Assembly: GCF_036898825.1 (NCBI RefSeq)
Contig: NZ_JARUND010000001.1
Location: 1,178,001-1,242,000, forward strand
DNA from: Streptomyces sp. B21-083
GTDB lineage: Bacteria > Actinomycetota > Actinomycetes > Streptomycetales > Streptomycetaceae
Direction: 5' to 3'
DNA length: 64,000 nt
In this document: positions 1 through 8,695 of the stretch, piece after piece
How positions within the stretch are numbered: the first letter of the stretch is position 1
Layout: every line of letters starts with the position of its first letter
Notes under the pieces: model-generated
The model's database searches: none
Seen by the model: the letters and a program-made list of their open reading frames with translations, nothing else
Told to the model about the DNA's origin: nothing
Program-made: the position numbers and the translations under genes

Positions 1-2
1 TG

Positions 3-2729
3 CGCGAGGCCGTACGGGAACAACTACGGGCCGAAGCCGCACTGGACGCGGCCGACTCCGCCGCCGACCGCCCTTTCACCGGCCTCAGAAGCGACTGGCG
101 CCGGTTCCTCTTCCCCACCGCGGACGACGCGACCTTCGCCGACGGCTACGCCCAGACGGTCACCTTCGCGCTGCTCCTTGCCCGCACCGAGCACATCCCG
201 CTCACCGGCACGAGCTTCCACGAGATCGGCCGCCGCCTCAATGCGGGCCACGCTCTGATGGGCAAAGCACTCCAACTGCTCACCGACAACGTCAATGAGC
301 GGTTCGAAGTCACCTTGAACCTCCTCGCCCGTACCGTCGCGGCCGTCGACTGGGAGACCATCCGGCAGGGCAACCGGGACGCCTACCTCCACCTCTACGA
401 GTCGTTCCTCTCCGTCTACGACGACAGCCTCCGCCAGCGCAGCGGCTCGTACTACACACCTCACCAGATCGTCGAGGAGATGGTCCGGCTCGCCGAGGAG
501 GTGCTGCGCACCCGTCTGGGCAAAGCCCGCGGCTACGGCGACGAGAGCGTGCACATCGTCGACCCGGCGATGGGCACCGGCACTTATCTGCACACGGTCA
601 TCGAGCGGGTGGCACAGCAGGCGGCCCAGCGGCACGGCGACGCCATGGCACCCGACGCGATCGGCCGGCTCGCCGAGCGACTGTACGGCTTCGAGCTGCA
701 GATGGGCCCGTTCGCCGTCGCCGAACTCCGCGCGGCCGACCTGCTCAAGAAGCACGGCGCCCCGCTCCCGCCCGGCGGACTCAACCTCCATGTCACGGAC
801 ACACTCGACGATCCCTTCGTCCAGGAGGAGCAGCTCGCTTCGACGTACGCGGCCCTCTCCGTGTCACGCGCCCGCGCCAACAACGTCAAGGCCAACGTCC
901 CAGTCACCGTGGTCATCTCCAATCCCCCGTACGACGACAAGGCGGAGAACCGCGGGGGTTGGATCGAGAAGCGGGTGAAAGGCCAGGGCCGTCCTCCCCT
1001 GGACGACTTCCGGTATCCGGGTAACGGCCGCTACGAGCACGCCCTGAAGAACCTGTACGTCTACTTCTGGCGCTGGGCCACATGGAAGGTCTTCGACGCC
1101 CAGCCGGACGACCGGCACGGCGTCGTCTGCTTCATCACCCCGTCGGCGTTCGCCACCGGTCCCGCCGGGCGGGGCATGCGCGACTACCTGCGCAGGACCT
1201 GCGACGAGGGGTGGGTCATCAACCTGTCACCGGAGGGGCAGCGGTCGGACGTGGCCACCCGCGTATTCCCTCACGTCGCCCAACCGCTGTCGATCTGCGT
1301 GTTCGTACGGCGGGCCGATCACGACGCCAACCGTCCGGCACGCGTCCACTACCGGGCTCTGCAGGGCAGGCGGGCGGACAAGTTCGCCCAGCTCCGGGAA
1401 GTGAGTCTGGATGACGGGGGCTGGCGGGACGCCCATGCGCGGGGAGCGCGGCCATTTACGCCGGCCACTTTGTCAGGGTGGGACGACCTCCCTGCGATGG
1501 AGGACCTGTTCCCGTGGGGAAGTCTTGGCATCACTACCAACAGGTCCTGGGTGAACTCACCGTCCGAATCGGTCCTACAGCGGCGCTGGTCCCGTCTTCT
1601 GGCAGAAGAGAACCCTGAGGTAAAGGCCGTTCTGTTCAAGCAGACACGAGATCGCCAACTCGACAAACGGGTGGCTGGTTTGCCGAAGTTTCCGCATCCC
1701 AACCGAACCATCAACGAAGAGACCGAAGCTCGCCCACCACTTCTGCGCATAGCCCGACGCAGCTTTGACCGCCAGTGGCTCATCGCCGACAGCAGGGCTC
1801 TCGACTTCGCGCGCCCCGACTTATGGGAGTCCTTGCGGCCGGGGCAGGTGTTCCTCAACCAGCAGAGCAGCCAGGAGATCAGCAGTGGTCCCGCCCTGAT
1901 GGCGACCTCGCTGTTACCGGACACCCATCACTTCAACGGCCGGGGCGGAAGGGTGCACCCCATTCTCCATCCCGACGGCAACGCCAACGTACCTACCGGG
2001 CTGCTCCGGTACCTGGCCGCAGCGCTCGACCTCGACGAAGTGCCGGTACACGACCTCGCCGCCTACGCCGTTGCCGTCGCCGGGCACAGTGCCTTCACGG
2101 AGCACTTCGCCGAGGAACTACTCACCCCTGGCGTCCGGTTACCCCTCACCGGAGACCCGGTGCTATGGACCGAAGCCGTCCGCGTCGGCCGCGAGTTCCT
2201 GTGGGCGGCGACCTACGGCGATGTCGGAGCCCCGCACGCCGGACAGGAGGGCGTCACCTTCACCGCGGGAGACCCACGGCAAGTGCGGTACGAGACCGGG
2301 ATCGGCTCCACCGTGCCCGACACGATCGGCTACGACGCGGAAACTGGCACCCTCTGTGTGGGTCCGGGGGCTTTCACCGGTGTCCCGCCCGAGGTCTGGA
2401 ACTACGAAGTCGGCGGGATGAACGTCGTCAAGAAGTGGTTCGGCTACCGGAAAGCCGCCCCCACCAGCCGGAAGACAAGCCCGCTCGACGACCTCCATGT
2501 CACGTCCTGGCCGAGCGAGTGGACCGAAGAACTGATCGACCTGCTGTCCGTCCTACGGCGGTTGGTCGATCTCGCACCCGCACAGCAAGCGCTCACCACG
2601 AAGATCGTGGGTTCACCGGTCATCACCGTCGCCGACCTCACTTCGGCGGGTGTGCTCCCGCCGCAGCCCGGGGCAACTCGCGCACGGCGCCGCGTCGTCC
2701 TGGACTTCGGCCAAGCGGACGGGTCATGA
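3..2729 (+). CDS. Type ISP-like N6-adenine DNA methyltransferase, 5' truncated by window edge
   Basis: The frame is open from the first bases, so the start lies outside; about 908 residues are visible. A GSYYTP segment near nt 450 is followed by SAM-binding motif I (DPAMGTGTY, near nt 563) and catalytic motif IV (SNPPY, near nt 920). This is an amino-group (N6-A) DNA methylase with a long C-terminal half like the target-recognition part of type ISP enzymes. Whether a nuclease/helicase part precedes it cannot be seen. Three in-frame TTA codons (1821, 1914, 2139) suggest bldA-dependent translation or foreign origin. The 1500-1750 stretch is visibly less GC-rich than its flanks, as often seen in exchangeable recognition domains. 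It converges with and overlaps the next gene by 3 bases. Likely role: restriction-modification or related phage defence. Confidence 0.8.
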   Translation, partial: REAVREQLRAEAALDAADSAADRPFTGLRSDWRRFLFPTADDATFADGYAQTVTFALLLARTEHIPLTGTSFHEIGRRLNAGHALMGKALQLLTDNVNERFEVTLNLLARTVAAVDWETIRQGNRDAYLHLYESFLSVYDDSLRQRSGSYYTPHQIVEEMVRLAEEVLRTRLGKARGYGDESVHIVDPAMGTGTYLHTVIERVAQQAAQRHGDAMAPDAIGRLAERLYGFELQMGPFAVAELRAADLLKKHGAPLPPGGLNLHVTDTLDDPFVQEEQLASTYAALSVSRARANNVKANVPVTVVISNPPYDDKAENRGGWIEKRVKGQGRPPLDDFRYPGNGRYEHALKNLYVYFWRWATWKVFDAQPDDRHGVVCFITPSAFATGPAGRGMRDYLRRTCDEGWVINLSPEGQRSDVATRVFPHVAQPLSICVFVRRADHDANRPARVHYRALQGRRADKFAQLREVSLDDGGWRDAHARGARPFTPATLSGWDDLPAMEDLFPWGSLGITTNRSWVNSPSESVLQRRWSRLLAEENPEVKAVLFKQTRDRQLDKRVAGLPKFPHPNRTINEETEARPPLLRIARRSFDRQWLIADSRALDFARPDLWESLRPGQVFLNQQSSQEISSGPALMATSLLPDTHHFNGRGGRVHPILHPDGNANVPTGLLRYLAAALDLDEVPVHDLAAYAVAVAGHSAFTEHFAEELLTPGVRLPLTGDPVLWTEAVRVGREFLWAATYGDVGAPHAGQEGVTFTAGDPRQVRYETGIGSTVPDTIGYDAETGTLCVGPGAFTGVPPEVWNYEVGGMNVVKKWFGYRKAAPTSRKTSPLDDLHVTSWPSEWTEELIDLLSVLRRLVDLAPAQQALTTKIVGSPVITVADLTSAGVLPPQPGATRARRRVVLDFGQADGS

Positions 2730-3143
2730 GCGGTCGGCGCCGACCTCACCCGTGCGGACGTAGGACTTCGCCTGCTCCAGCGTCCATGTCCCCTCCGCGA
2801 GACGTCTCAGGGCGAGCCCGGCGGGGCGGGGCGCCGCGCCCATGGAAACGGTGTCCGAGAAGGACGCCACCGCACTCAGGCGGGCCGTCAACTCGTCGCA
2901 CTCCGCCGCGCGCAGGGACGCGACGCCGACCGGGGTGAGCGTGAGGTTGCCCAGTTCGCCACCCTGGCGCTCCACGAGTCCGGACCACAACAGGGTCGGC
3001 AATGCGTCCCGGATCTCGTCCGTGTCGAGGTCACGCGCCAGGTAGGACTCGGGTGACCTTTCGGGAGCAGGGAGGTCACACAGATCCAGTTCCTGCAACA
3101 GGTGTTGTTGGAGCGGCGAGAGCGTACCGCTGGGAACAAGCAT
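2724..3143 (-). CDS. Small winged-helix-like protein of unknown function
   Basis: Encodes 139 residues from the ATG at 3143 (starts MLVPSGTLSPLQQHLLQ). The frame stays open upstream to 3236, but that extension is cysteine- and valine-rich and unlike coding sequence. The first 85 residues are predicted helical, ending in a wing-like LTLTPVG segment, and resemble a degenerate winged helix: LSPLQQHLLQEL, then DEIRDALPTLLWSGLVER. The C-terminal part (LALRRLAEGTWTLEQAKSYV) is another helical stretch. It faces the methyltransferase gene tail to tail with a 3-base overlap and could be an accessory or regulator of it, which is inference from position only. I do not recognise a named family. Confidence 0.6.
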   Translation of the reverse strand: MLVPSGTLSPLQQHLLQELDLCDLPAPERSPESYLARDLDTDEIRDALPTLLWSGLVERQGGELGNLTLTPVGVASLRAAECDELTARLSAVASFSDTVSMGAAPRPAGLALRRLAEGTWTLEQAKSYVRTGEVGADRS

Positions 3144-3338
3144 GCACCCAGTATGACCCGCTCCGTGTGCGGCGACGCCGACGACGGCCAGAACAACGCG
3201 ACAGTCCATCACCAGTCGGGCCGCACGCACCACCAACGGGCCGGGACGAGCTGATTCTCTTCTCGTTCCTGATGCCGGTCCGTCTGGAGATCTAGCCTGC
3301 GCAGAGGCCCGGGTGGCCCGCGGTTGCAGCCGCCGCGC

Positions 3339-3686
3339 TCAGCCGCGCGGTGGGGCAGAAGGCACCGCGTACCGTACGAGCGACCTCGCGAAGGGCTCGC
3401 CGCTGCGTCGGGCGTACGTCATCCGCTCGCGGACCTCCCTCAGGGTGCGGGGGCGGTAACCAGGCCCGCCGCAGCAGCTCTTGTGGAAGCGGACGCCGGC
3501 GTGCACCAGCACGGACAGCGTCCGCCAGGCCGCGGTGTCCCGACGACGGGGTGCGGCGAAGGCGGAGCCCACGTGGATCAGCGGCCGCGCGCAGCGGGGG
3601 CAGATCCGCTGCCTGTCCGGGTCGTAGGGCTGCTTGTACGAAGCCCGGCAGGGCAGGCAGACGTACGAGGTCTTCGCGTGGGCCAT
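3339..3686 (-). CDS. Zinc-ribbon-like hypothetical protein (intact copy)
   Basis: 115 residues, starting MAHAKTSYVCLPCRAS. Two CxxC pairs (YVCLPC and ICPRC) about 18 residues apart form a likely zinc ribbon, followed by a basic region with CCGGPGYRP and TLREVRERM. Proteins of this type are frequent and short in Streptomyces. I recall that some carry a doubtful deoxyxylulose-phosphate-synthase name, and nothing in this sequence supports that enzyme. A frameshifted second copy lies at 6195-6472 and a short third piece at 8643-8680. The last residues (after YAVPSAPPRG) are low complexity. Just upstream on the same strand lies a stray lipoprotein 3' end, the same order as at 8.64-8.8 kb. Confidence 0.65.
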   Translation of the reverse strand: MAHAKTSYVCLPCRASYKQPYDPDRQRICPRCARPLIHVGSAFAAPRRRDTAAWRTLSVLVHAGVRFHKSCCGGPGYRPRTLREVRERMTYARRSGEPFARSLVRYAVPSAPPRG

Positions 3687-3743
3687 GTCAGCAGGCTAGG
3701 CGACGCCCGAGCGGAAATCGACGGGATTTCGGCCCCGTGAGGG

Positions 3744-3866
3744 TCGGCAGATCAACTCGCCCGACGCGCCCGGCTCGTTGGCGCCCGTGGAGAGCGAGAT
3801 CTGCTTGACCTTGCCGGTGTAGTCGCCTGCGGCCCGTCCTCGGTCGCTCCGTCGGAGTGGTAAAGG
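3744..3866 (-). pseudogene. Stray 3' end of the 8.7-kb lipoprotein gene
   Basis: This stretch repeats the last 40 or so codons of the lipoprotein gene at 8696-9778 with a few substitutions. It can be read as GDYTGKVKQISLSTGANEP and on to GASGELIC. One base is missing relative to the intact gene (in GCCTGCGGCCCG), which shifts the frame, and the stop TGA has become CGA. There is no N-terminal part. It is a duplicated gene fragment, not a gene. Confidence 0.75.
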
Positions 3867-3935
3867 GCGGGCGACGGTCAGCCGGGCTGGTGCTCTGACC
3901 GCGAAGGTTCGCCGGGGTGGCGGTACTGTCCGCGC

Positions 3936-4346
3936 ATGAGGCAGTTCCCCTGCACCTTGGAAGCCCTCGTCGTGCGCATCGACTTCTCGGCGGACGGTGC
4001 TTGGGACGCTCTGCGGGCGGCGTTGTTCTCGCCCGGCAAGGACGGCTTCTTGGCCAACGTCGCCCTTGTCGATGATCGGCTGTACGAGGGCTTGACGCCC
4101 GACCAGGCCCTCGACCTGATCCCCGCGCAGTACCAGCATCCACTTCTTGTCCTGGCGGACTTCATAACTCTCGTCTCGACTGAGCTACCGCTCCTCGTGG
4201 TGGACAGGCGGGGTGAGCCTGGGCGTTGCGTCCCCGTTGTGACAGCCGAGTTGTGGAGCATCGAGAACAACCTCTCGGGCGCGAACATGGACTTCGAGGA
4301 GTTCGTCGGCGCCGTCGACGACGACGGCGTGTTCCGAGGGTTTTGA
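3936..4346 (+). CDS. DUF6924-family protein
   Basis: 136 residues, starting MRQFPCTLEALVVRIDFS and ending FRGF. The pattern of an N-terminal ALVVRTDFSD-like strand, the GLTPDQ segment, the PLLVVDRRG strand and the NLSGANMDFEEF tail ending in a D-GVFRGF box matches the small actinobacterial DUF6924 family as I know it. Function is unknown. No Shine-Dalgarno sequence precedes the ATG, but TACTGT at 3924-3929 could be a -10 box placing transcription start at or near the ATG, so a leaderless mRNA is plausible. Codon use is normal, unlike the decayed DNA on both sides. Confidence 0.72.
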   Translation: MRQFPCTLEALVVRIDFSADGAWDALRAALFSPGKDGFLANVALVDDRLYEGLTPDQALDLIPAQYQHPLLVLADFITLVSTELPLLVVDRRGEPGRCVPVVTAELWSIENNLSGANMDFEEFVGAVDDDGVFRGF

Positions 4347-5165
4347 TTCACTGGCCGCCATGCGGTGTCAGGCTGCGGGTGCTTGGGGGCGTCCGCCCCA
4401 GCGGCTGTGTCCGTGCGGCCTGTCAACCCGAGGCCTGGCCGACTGTGCCGGGACGACGTCGGGTCCGACAGGTGCGCTCGCTCGCTGCCCATGCTCGGCC
4501 GACACCGCGTGCCCGGCCCCGGCCCCGGCCCCGGTGCGTCGTCGCCAGCACGTGAGGCACGACGTCATCCACCCTTACGTCTAGGCCGTCGTCGTACTGA
4601 TAGACGGAACCAACCGGCCGCAGACCTTCGCCCGGCCCACGCTCATCGTGACTACACGCCCCACCCCGCCAAGGCTCCTGAGGACCATCCGGTGGCTTGT
4701 CCGGTCATCCCGCCCCGACCACCACGAGCCCGATCGCAAAGTACCCCCGCCGCGAACTCGAGTGTGAACTGAGCACGCATAGCGAATGGATCAGCAAACC
4801 CAGACATCCATCCCGCCATGACGGCCATCACTCACAGACTGCATCCAACGAGCGATCACCACCCACGCCGGACAACCTCGACAACACCATGGAGCCCGAC
4901 ACCTCTTTCCCGCATCGACGTTGACTTAGTTCACAGTTCACGACAAGCTGTTCTCGACGTCACCCAGCGGGGGCAACAGTGCCAAGCACATGGAAGTGCT
5001 CGACGTATCGCCCCAGTTGGCGGCGCAGTGACTCAGAGGTGAGTTACCAATCCGTAGTTGGCGGGTGCAGTCGACGTCGGGCATCGCTCCCGCACTGTGG
5101 CTTCACCCACGCGTCAGCTGGTAGGACATCGCGGACCGCGATGACAGTCGAAAAGGAGAACCTCA
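4347..5165. other. Non-coding stretch with no supportable gene
   Basis: About 820 bases without a convincing gene. It holds a short GC hairpin just after the DUF6924 gene (GGGGCG 4385-4390 / CGCCCC 4393-4398), a CCCCGG-rich run near 4515-4535, and a less GC-rich stretch from about 4780. CTTAGTTCACAG at 4925-4936 matches an element upstream of the CoiA-like gene. AAGGAGAA just before 5166 is the ribosome site of the EcsC gene. Confidence 0.6.
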
Positions 5166-6179
5166 ATGAGCACCGACGCCGACCCACTCGTCGATGGCGC
5201 AACCCCGATGAGCGCGTACGAGGGGCAGGTGTGGGACACGCTCAACGAGCACTGGCAGCACCGTAACAACCGCCGTGGTCTGCCGAACTGGGCGAGTACC
5301 GCCCTCGGTCGCACCGGTGAGGTCGCGGGAAACGCCGTACGACGGGTCACGGACGCTGTGCCGGAGACGGTCACGGAACCGATCCGTCGCGCAGGCGATG
5401 CGGTCGCCGACAAGGCCATGCGACCGGCGCTCGCAGGCGCGGCAGCGTTGCTCGAGCTGGTCAACGACTCGGCCCTGGAGCTCAACGACCCGAAGAACGT
5501 CGAAAAGCTCGCCCGCAAGCGAGGCCTCGAACTCGACAGTTTCACCGAACTACGAGAGCAGGACCTCAAATTCTGCGACCGGCTACTGACCCGCAACACC
5601 CTCAAGTGGCGGACCACCGGAGCAGTCGAAGGCGGCGCCATGGGCCTGCTGGCCATGGTCCCCATCGCCGGTATCCCCATCGCGATGACAGCGGACATCC
5701 TCGTCGTCCAGGTTCTGAGCACGTCGATCGCAGCGCGCATCGCATACTCCTACGGCTATGACGCCAAAGACCCCGACGAGCAGGACTTCATCCAACGCCT
5801 GGTCCAGCGGTCCTTCATGGCACAAGCGGCCAAGGCCAAGCCATTGCGTGATGCCGCACGGGCGGCGGACGCGGTCAAGGGACGCATCAACTGGTCACAG
5901 AAGCTCCGCAACGACCACCGCCTCCTGGCCGCCCTCGAGAAGTTGATGCAGCAGCTGGGCCCGGCCGGCTCCAGGGTGCCAGTCAAAAACGTCGCCAAGG
6001 TCGTACCGTTCGTGGGTGTCATCATCGGTGCAGGCATGAACTCCGCGATCCTCGGCAGGGTGGCCGCCGACGCCCAGCGGTACTGCCAGACCCGATTCCT
6101 GTGCGACAAGTACGGAATGCCGCTGCCGACCGCACTGACGGCCGACGGGGACGACGAGCCCCAGGACGACGCCACTTAA
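5166..6179 (+). CDS. EcsC family protein
   Basis: 337 residues from an ATG preceded by a good AAGGAGAA site. The region from about residue 90 on resembles the EcsC family (PF12787): a helical segment before a small, hydrophobic, glycine/alanine-rich block (GGAMGLLAMVPIAGIPIAMT and on, about residues 154-190), then conserved charged helices, then a second hydrophobic stretch (VVPFVGVIIGAGMNSAIL, about residues 280-300). EcsC proteins are membrane-associated and of poorly known function. In Bacillus the ecs operon affects secretion and competence, but no ABC transporter partner is present here. The first 80 residues are charged and variable. Both neighbours are decayed DNA, so this intact gene stands alone. 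Confidence 0.75.
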   Translation: MSTDADPLVDGATPMSAYEGQVWDTLNEHWQHRNNRRGLPNWASTALGRTGEVAGNAVRRVTDAVPETVTEPIRRAGDAVADKAMRPALAGAAALLELVNDSALELNDPKNVEKLARKRGLELDSFTELREQDLKFCDRLLTRNTLKWRTTGAVEGGAMGLLAMVPIAGIPIAMTADILVVQVLSTSIAARIAYSYGYDAKDPDEQDFIQRLVQRSFMAQAAKAKPLRDAARAADAVKGRINWSQKLRNDHRLLAALEKLMQQLGPAGSRVPVKNVAKVVPFVGVIIGAGMNSAILGRVAADAQRYCQTRFLCDKYGMPLPTALTADGDDEPQDDAT

Positions 6180-6194
6180 GTGATGCCGCTGGGT

Positions 6195-6472
6195 CTACGT
6201 CATCCACCCTCGAACCTCTCTGAGGGTGCGGGGGCGGTAACCGGGCCCGCCGCAGCAGCTCTTGTGGAACCGGACGCCGGCGTGGAACAGCACGGACAGC
6301 GTCCGCCAGGCCGCGGTGTCCCGGCGACGGGGTGCGGCGAAGGCGGAGCGCACGTGGATCAGCGGCCGCGCGCAGCGGGGCAGATCCGCTGCCTGTCCGG
6401 GTCGTAGGACTGCTTGTACGAAGCCCGGCAGGGCAGGCAGACGTACGAGGTCTTCCCGTGGGCCATGTCAGC
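6195..6472 (-). pseudogene. Frameshifted second copy of the zinc-ribbon gene
   Basis: Nearly identical over some 275 bases to 3415-3692. The reading starts MAHGKTSYVCLPCRAS, but a run of five G in the intact copy is four G here (around 6377-6380), which shifts the frame just after RICP. The 3' end is also eroded. Homology stops abruptly a few bases upstream of the start codon, where a different gene remnant begins, marking a duplication breakpoint. Confidence 0.8.
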
Positions 6473-6473
6473 G

Positions 6474-6655
6474 AGGACCCCGATGTGCGGGACATCTACG
6501 ACGGCGTGTACGGATACGCGTTCCATGCCCGGTGGGTTCCGATCGCCACAGACATCACCGGAGGAAAGGTCATCGTCAACCACCGTGACGGAGACCAATT
6601 CGGAAACGTGCTCTACGGTCTGCACGGCGGGGACACGGAACTTCAGGTCAACGCT
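6474..6655 (+). pseudogene. Fragment resembling the C-terminal part of an SMI1/KNR4-type protein
   Basis: A short open stretch reads DIYDGVYGYAFHARWVPIAT, then DITGGKVIVNHRDG and QFGNVLYGLHGGD. The order (W-[IV]-P-I-A-x-D, then a G-x-V-I-V strand with a following R-x-G, then F-G-N-V) is that of SMI1/KNR4 domains, which are common immunity proteins in polymorphic toxin systems. It has no start codon or N-terminal half; its 5' end is fused to the zinc-ribbon remnant. Homology is judged by eye, so the family name is tentative. Confidence 0.4.
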
Positions 6656-7064
6656 TTGCGTCGTCTGTCCACGCCGAGATATCCGTGGCAGCGTGCCGGA
6701 CAGCTTCTTCCTGGTCCTGGGCGAGCTCCGCGCAGGCCGCTGCGACGTCCGGCGCACCGTCCGGTCCCACGAGCGCGTCATGCGCCCCGGTCTGCAACCA
6801 GTCAGCTGATTGTCGTCGGCCTTGGCGACCGCGAGAGCGATGAGCCTTACGGCGGCCAGCGTCCCCACCCGGGGCCAGGGCCTCTGCCGTCTGTCGAGTC
6901 ACCGCCGTGTTCTCGACGTCCAGCAGCAGCCCCACCAGCGCTTCCGCAGCCTCCGGAACCTCAGCGAAGGAAGCAAGGTCGCACCCGGCACGAACACGAT
7001 GCGTCCACGAAGGAGACGATGCCTCAGCCAAGCCCGCCTCCAACCCACCCATCGTCTCTGGCAC
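6648..7064 (-). pseudogene. Small HEAT-repeat-like protein gene with two compensating frameshifts
   Basis: The frame starts MPETMGGLEAGLAEASSP and is helical (PEAAEALVGLLLDVENTAVT). It becomes arginine-rich nonsense after RQTAEALA, then recovers at ADWLQTGAHDALVG. Reading one base over through the middle gives RVGTLAAVRLIALAVAKADD, which fits the helical pattern. There is thus an extra base near 6872 and a missing base near 6806. The restored product would be about 138 residues of paired helices. It is either a pseudogene or a gene whose middle is scrambled; sequencing error cannot be excluded. Confidence 0.5.
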
Positions 7065-7244
7065 GATCAGACAGTCTCATGCCACACGAAGAAGATCGAA
7101 CCCCGCGCCGCATCCCGACAGAACGCCGGGGCCGTGCCCGTGGACCACGTCCGCGAAGCAGCCGCCATGACGCCGGCGGAGCTGCCCGATCACAACACAC
7201 CCGCGGCGACGAACCGCAACTAATCATAATTTCTCGCATTTTGC

Positions 7245-8039
7245 ATGCCTAAGTCGCATTTAGAGCAGCATCCATGCATGGAGAATCCTGCATTCGAGGG
7301 GCCACCGTCGGCGGAGGGGATTTCGGCTGGACCTGAGGTCGTCTTCACGGCGGACTTCGCGTCCACCCGTCAATGGCTGGCAGGGCATTCGTGGGCGTAT
7401 CCGAACGGTGGACCCGTCAACCCCGGCGACAACAAACTGGATCACCTGACGGCGGACCCCGCGTACAGCCGCTCGGGCACCTTCCGTGCCACGCTCCGCA
7501 AGGACGGCCTGTGGGACACGGGTCTGCTCACCACAGAGGGGAGCGAGGAGGGCTTCACCGTCCGTGCGGGGGATGTGCTCGAGGCGCGGGTCAGACTGCC
7601 GTACGAGACCGGGGCCTGGCCGGCCATCTGGACCTGGCGGGACGGCGGCCAGGAGATCGATGTCTTCGAGTACCATCCCGACAACCCCGACCTCCTGGAG
7701 CTGACCAACCACGTCCGTGGGGGCAACCTCTACTACCGCGACCTCGCCATCGGCCCGGGCGCGTGGGTCGACCTTCGTGTCGAGTTCGGCCCGAGGTCCG
7801 TGATCTGGTGGGTGAACGGCAGCCGGGTGTTCGCCGACCGCCGAGGCGTGGGGCGCGCCTGGCACGCCTACCTCATCGTCAACCTTTCGGTGTGCGCGGG
7901 CCGCTATCACCCGCCACCGGATCCTCAAGTCAAGGAGATGTCGTACGAGGTCCAGCACCTCGTGGTGCGGCGGCCGGCCGCGCTTGTGGAGACACTGTCC
8001 GACGAGTCCAAGGCCGCGGCCGACAGCGACGGACCGTGA
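7245..8039 (+). CDS. GH16-family glycoside hydrolase-like protein, no signal peptide
   Basis: 264 residues from the first ATG; a second in-frame ATG (7278, MENPAFEG) is an alternative. Residues 35-250 follow the GH16 jelly-roll: DFAS-TRQW near the start, a GAWPAIWTW strand, the catalytic motif E137-I-D139-V-F-E142 (ExDxxE) and a VIWWVNGSRV strand late in the fold. GH16 enzymes cleave beta-1,3/1,4-glucans or galactans by a retaining mechanism. No signal peptide or carbohydrate module is visible, so the product appears cytoplasmic or is exported by other means. The first start would include a TTA codon. The upstream region is AT-rich with TCGCATT repeated at 7234 and 7254, so the promoter may overlap the first ATG and favour the second. 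Confidence 0.75.
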   Translation: MPKSHLEQHPCMENPAFEGPPSAEGISAGPEVVFTADFASTRQWLAGHSWAYPNGGPVNPGDNKLDHLTADPAYSRSGTFRATLRKDGLWDTGLLTTEGSEEGFTVRAGDVLEARVRLPYETGAWPAIWTWRDGGQEIDVFEYHPDNPDLLELTNHVRGGNLYYRDLAIGPGAWVDLRVEFGPRSVIWWVNGSRVFADRRGVGRAWHAYLIVNLSVCAGRYHPPPDPQVKEMSYEVQHLVVRRPAALVETLSDESKAAADSDGP

Positions 8040-8304
8040 GCGTCTCCAGAACTCTGTATGTGCCTGTGGTTTCCAGGCTTTTCGGGCGCGGCGTGGCCGT
8101 GTGCGGTTGCCGTCCGGTGGTCCGAACCTCGGGGTGAGGGGGTGGACTTCGGTGGCGTGCAGGCGGTGGAAGCCGGTCCGCTCGGCGGCGCGGGTGCGTC
8201 GCCGACAGCTTCTTCCCGTGCCCGGTACGCGCACCGGTCAATGCCTTGCCGTCGACGGCCGCAGCCGACAGCAGACCGCCCGGTGCAGGGTGTTCGGCGG
8301 CCCT

Positions 8305-8507
8305 CTGGACGAGGCGTCGCTGCGCGCGCTGCCACCGCTACGGGTTGGGCGTTCTGGTGTGAGCCCGCTGGCCATGGGCCTACTCGCTGGCCGCTACCGC
8401 AAGGACGCGCCGCGGCCGGACAACGCCCGCATGGGCTGGGTCCCCCGGCACCTCACCGAGGAGCGCAAACTCGACGCGGTCGAGCAGCTGCTCACCCAAC
8501 CGAAAAC
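8305..8507 (+). pseudogene. Remnant of an aldo/keto reductase gene
   Basis: The piece SPLAMGLLAGRYRKDAPRPD followed by NARMGWVPRHLTEERKLDAV is a highly typical internal segment of Streptomyces aldo/keto reductases. Just upstream the frame must shift by one base to read CHRYGLGVLV before the (W)SPLAMG segment; one G is missing at GTGTGAGCCCG. No N-terminal TIM-barrel part or C-terminal half is present. Confidence 0.7.
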
Positions 8508-8642
8508 TGACGATCACGCACTCCAGGTCCCGACGTGACTGGATCATTCGCAAAACGTGCGAGCGCCGCCCGCGTGGGCCGGGACGAGTACGTGGTGTCC
8601 GTGTTGGACGCTCACCTTCCGCGGAGAGTGCCTTCGATCAGA

Positions 8643-8680
8643 CGGCCGCAGCAGCTCTTGTGGAGGCGGACGCCTGCGTG
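8643..8680 (-). repeat. Third fragment of the zinc-ribbon gene
   Basis: About 37 bases match 3466-3503 of the intact zinc-ribbon gene with three or so mismatches (core GCCGCAGCAGCTCTTGTGG). It lies directly downstream of the intact lipoprotein gene. This matches the order of the two remnants at 3.4-3.9 kb and suggests lipoprotein gene then zinc-ribbon gene was the ancestral order before duplication. Confidence 0.6.
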
Positions 8681-8695
8681 TCGGGACCGTGGGTG

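Noticed and set aside
4511..4537. CCCCGG run
   Set aside because: Simple GC-rich repeat common in such genomes, with no gene or site attached.
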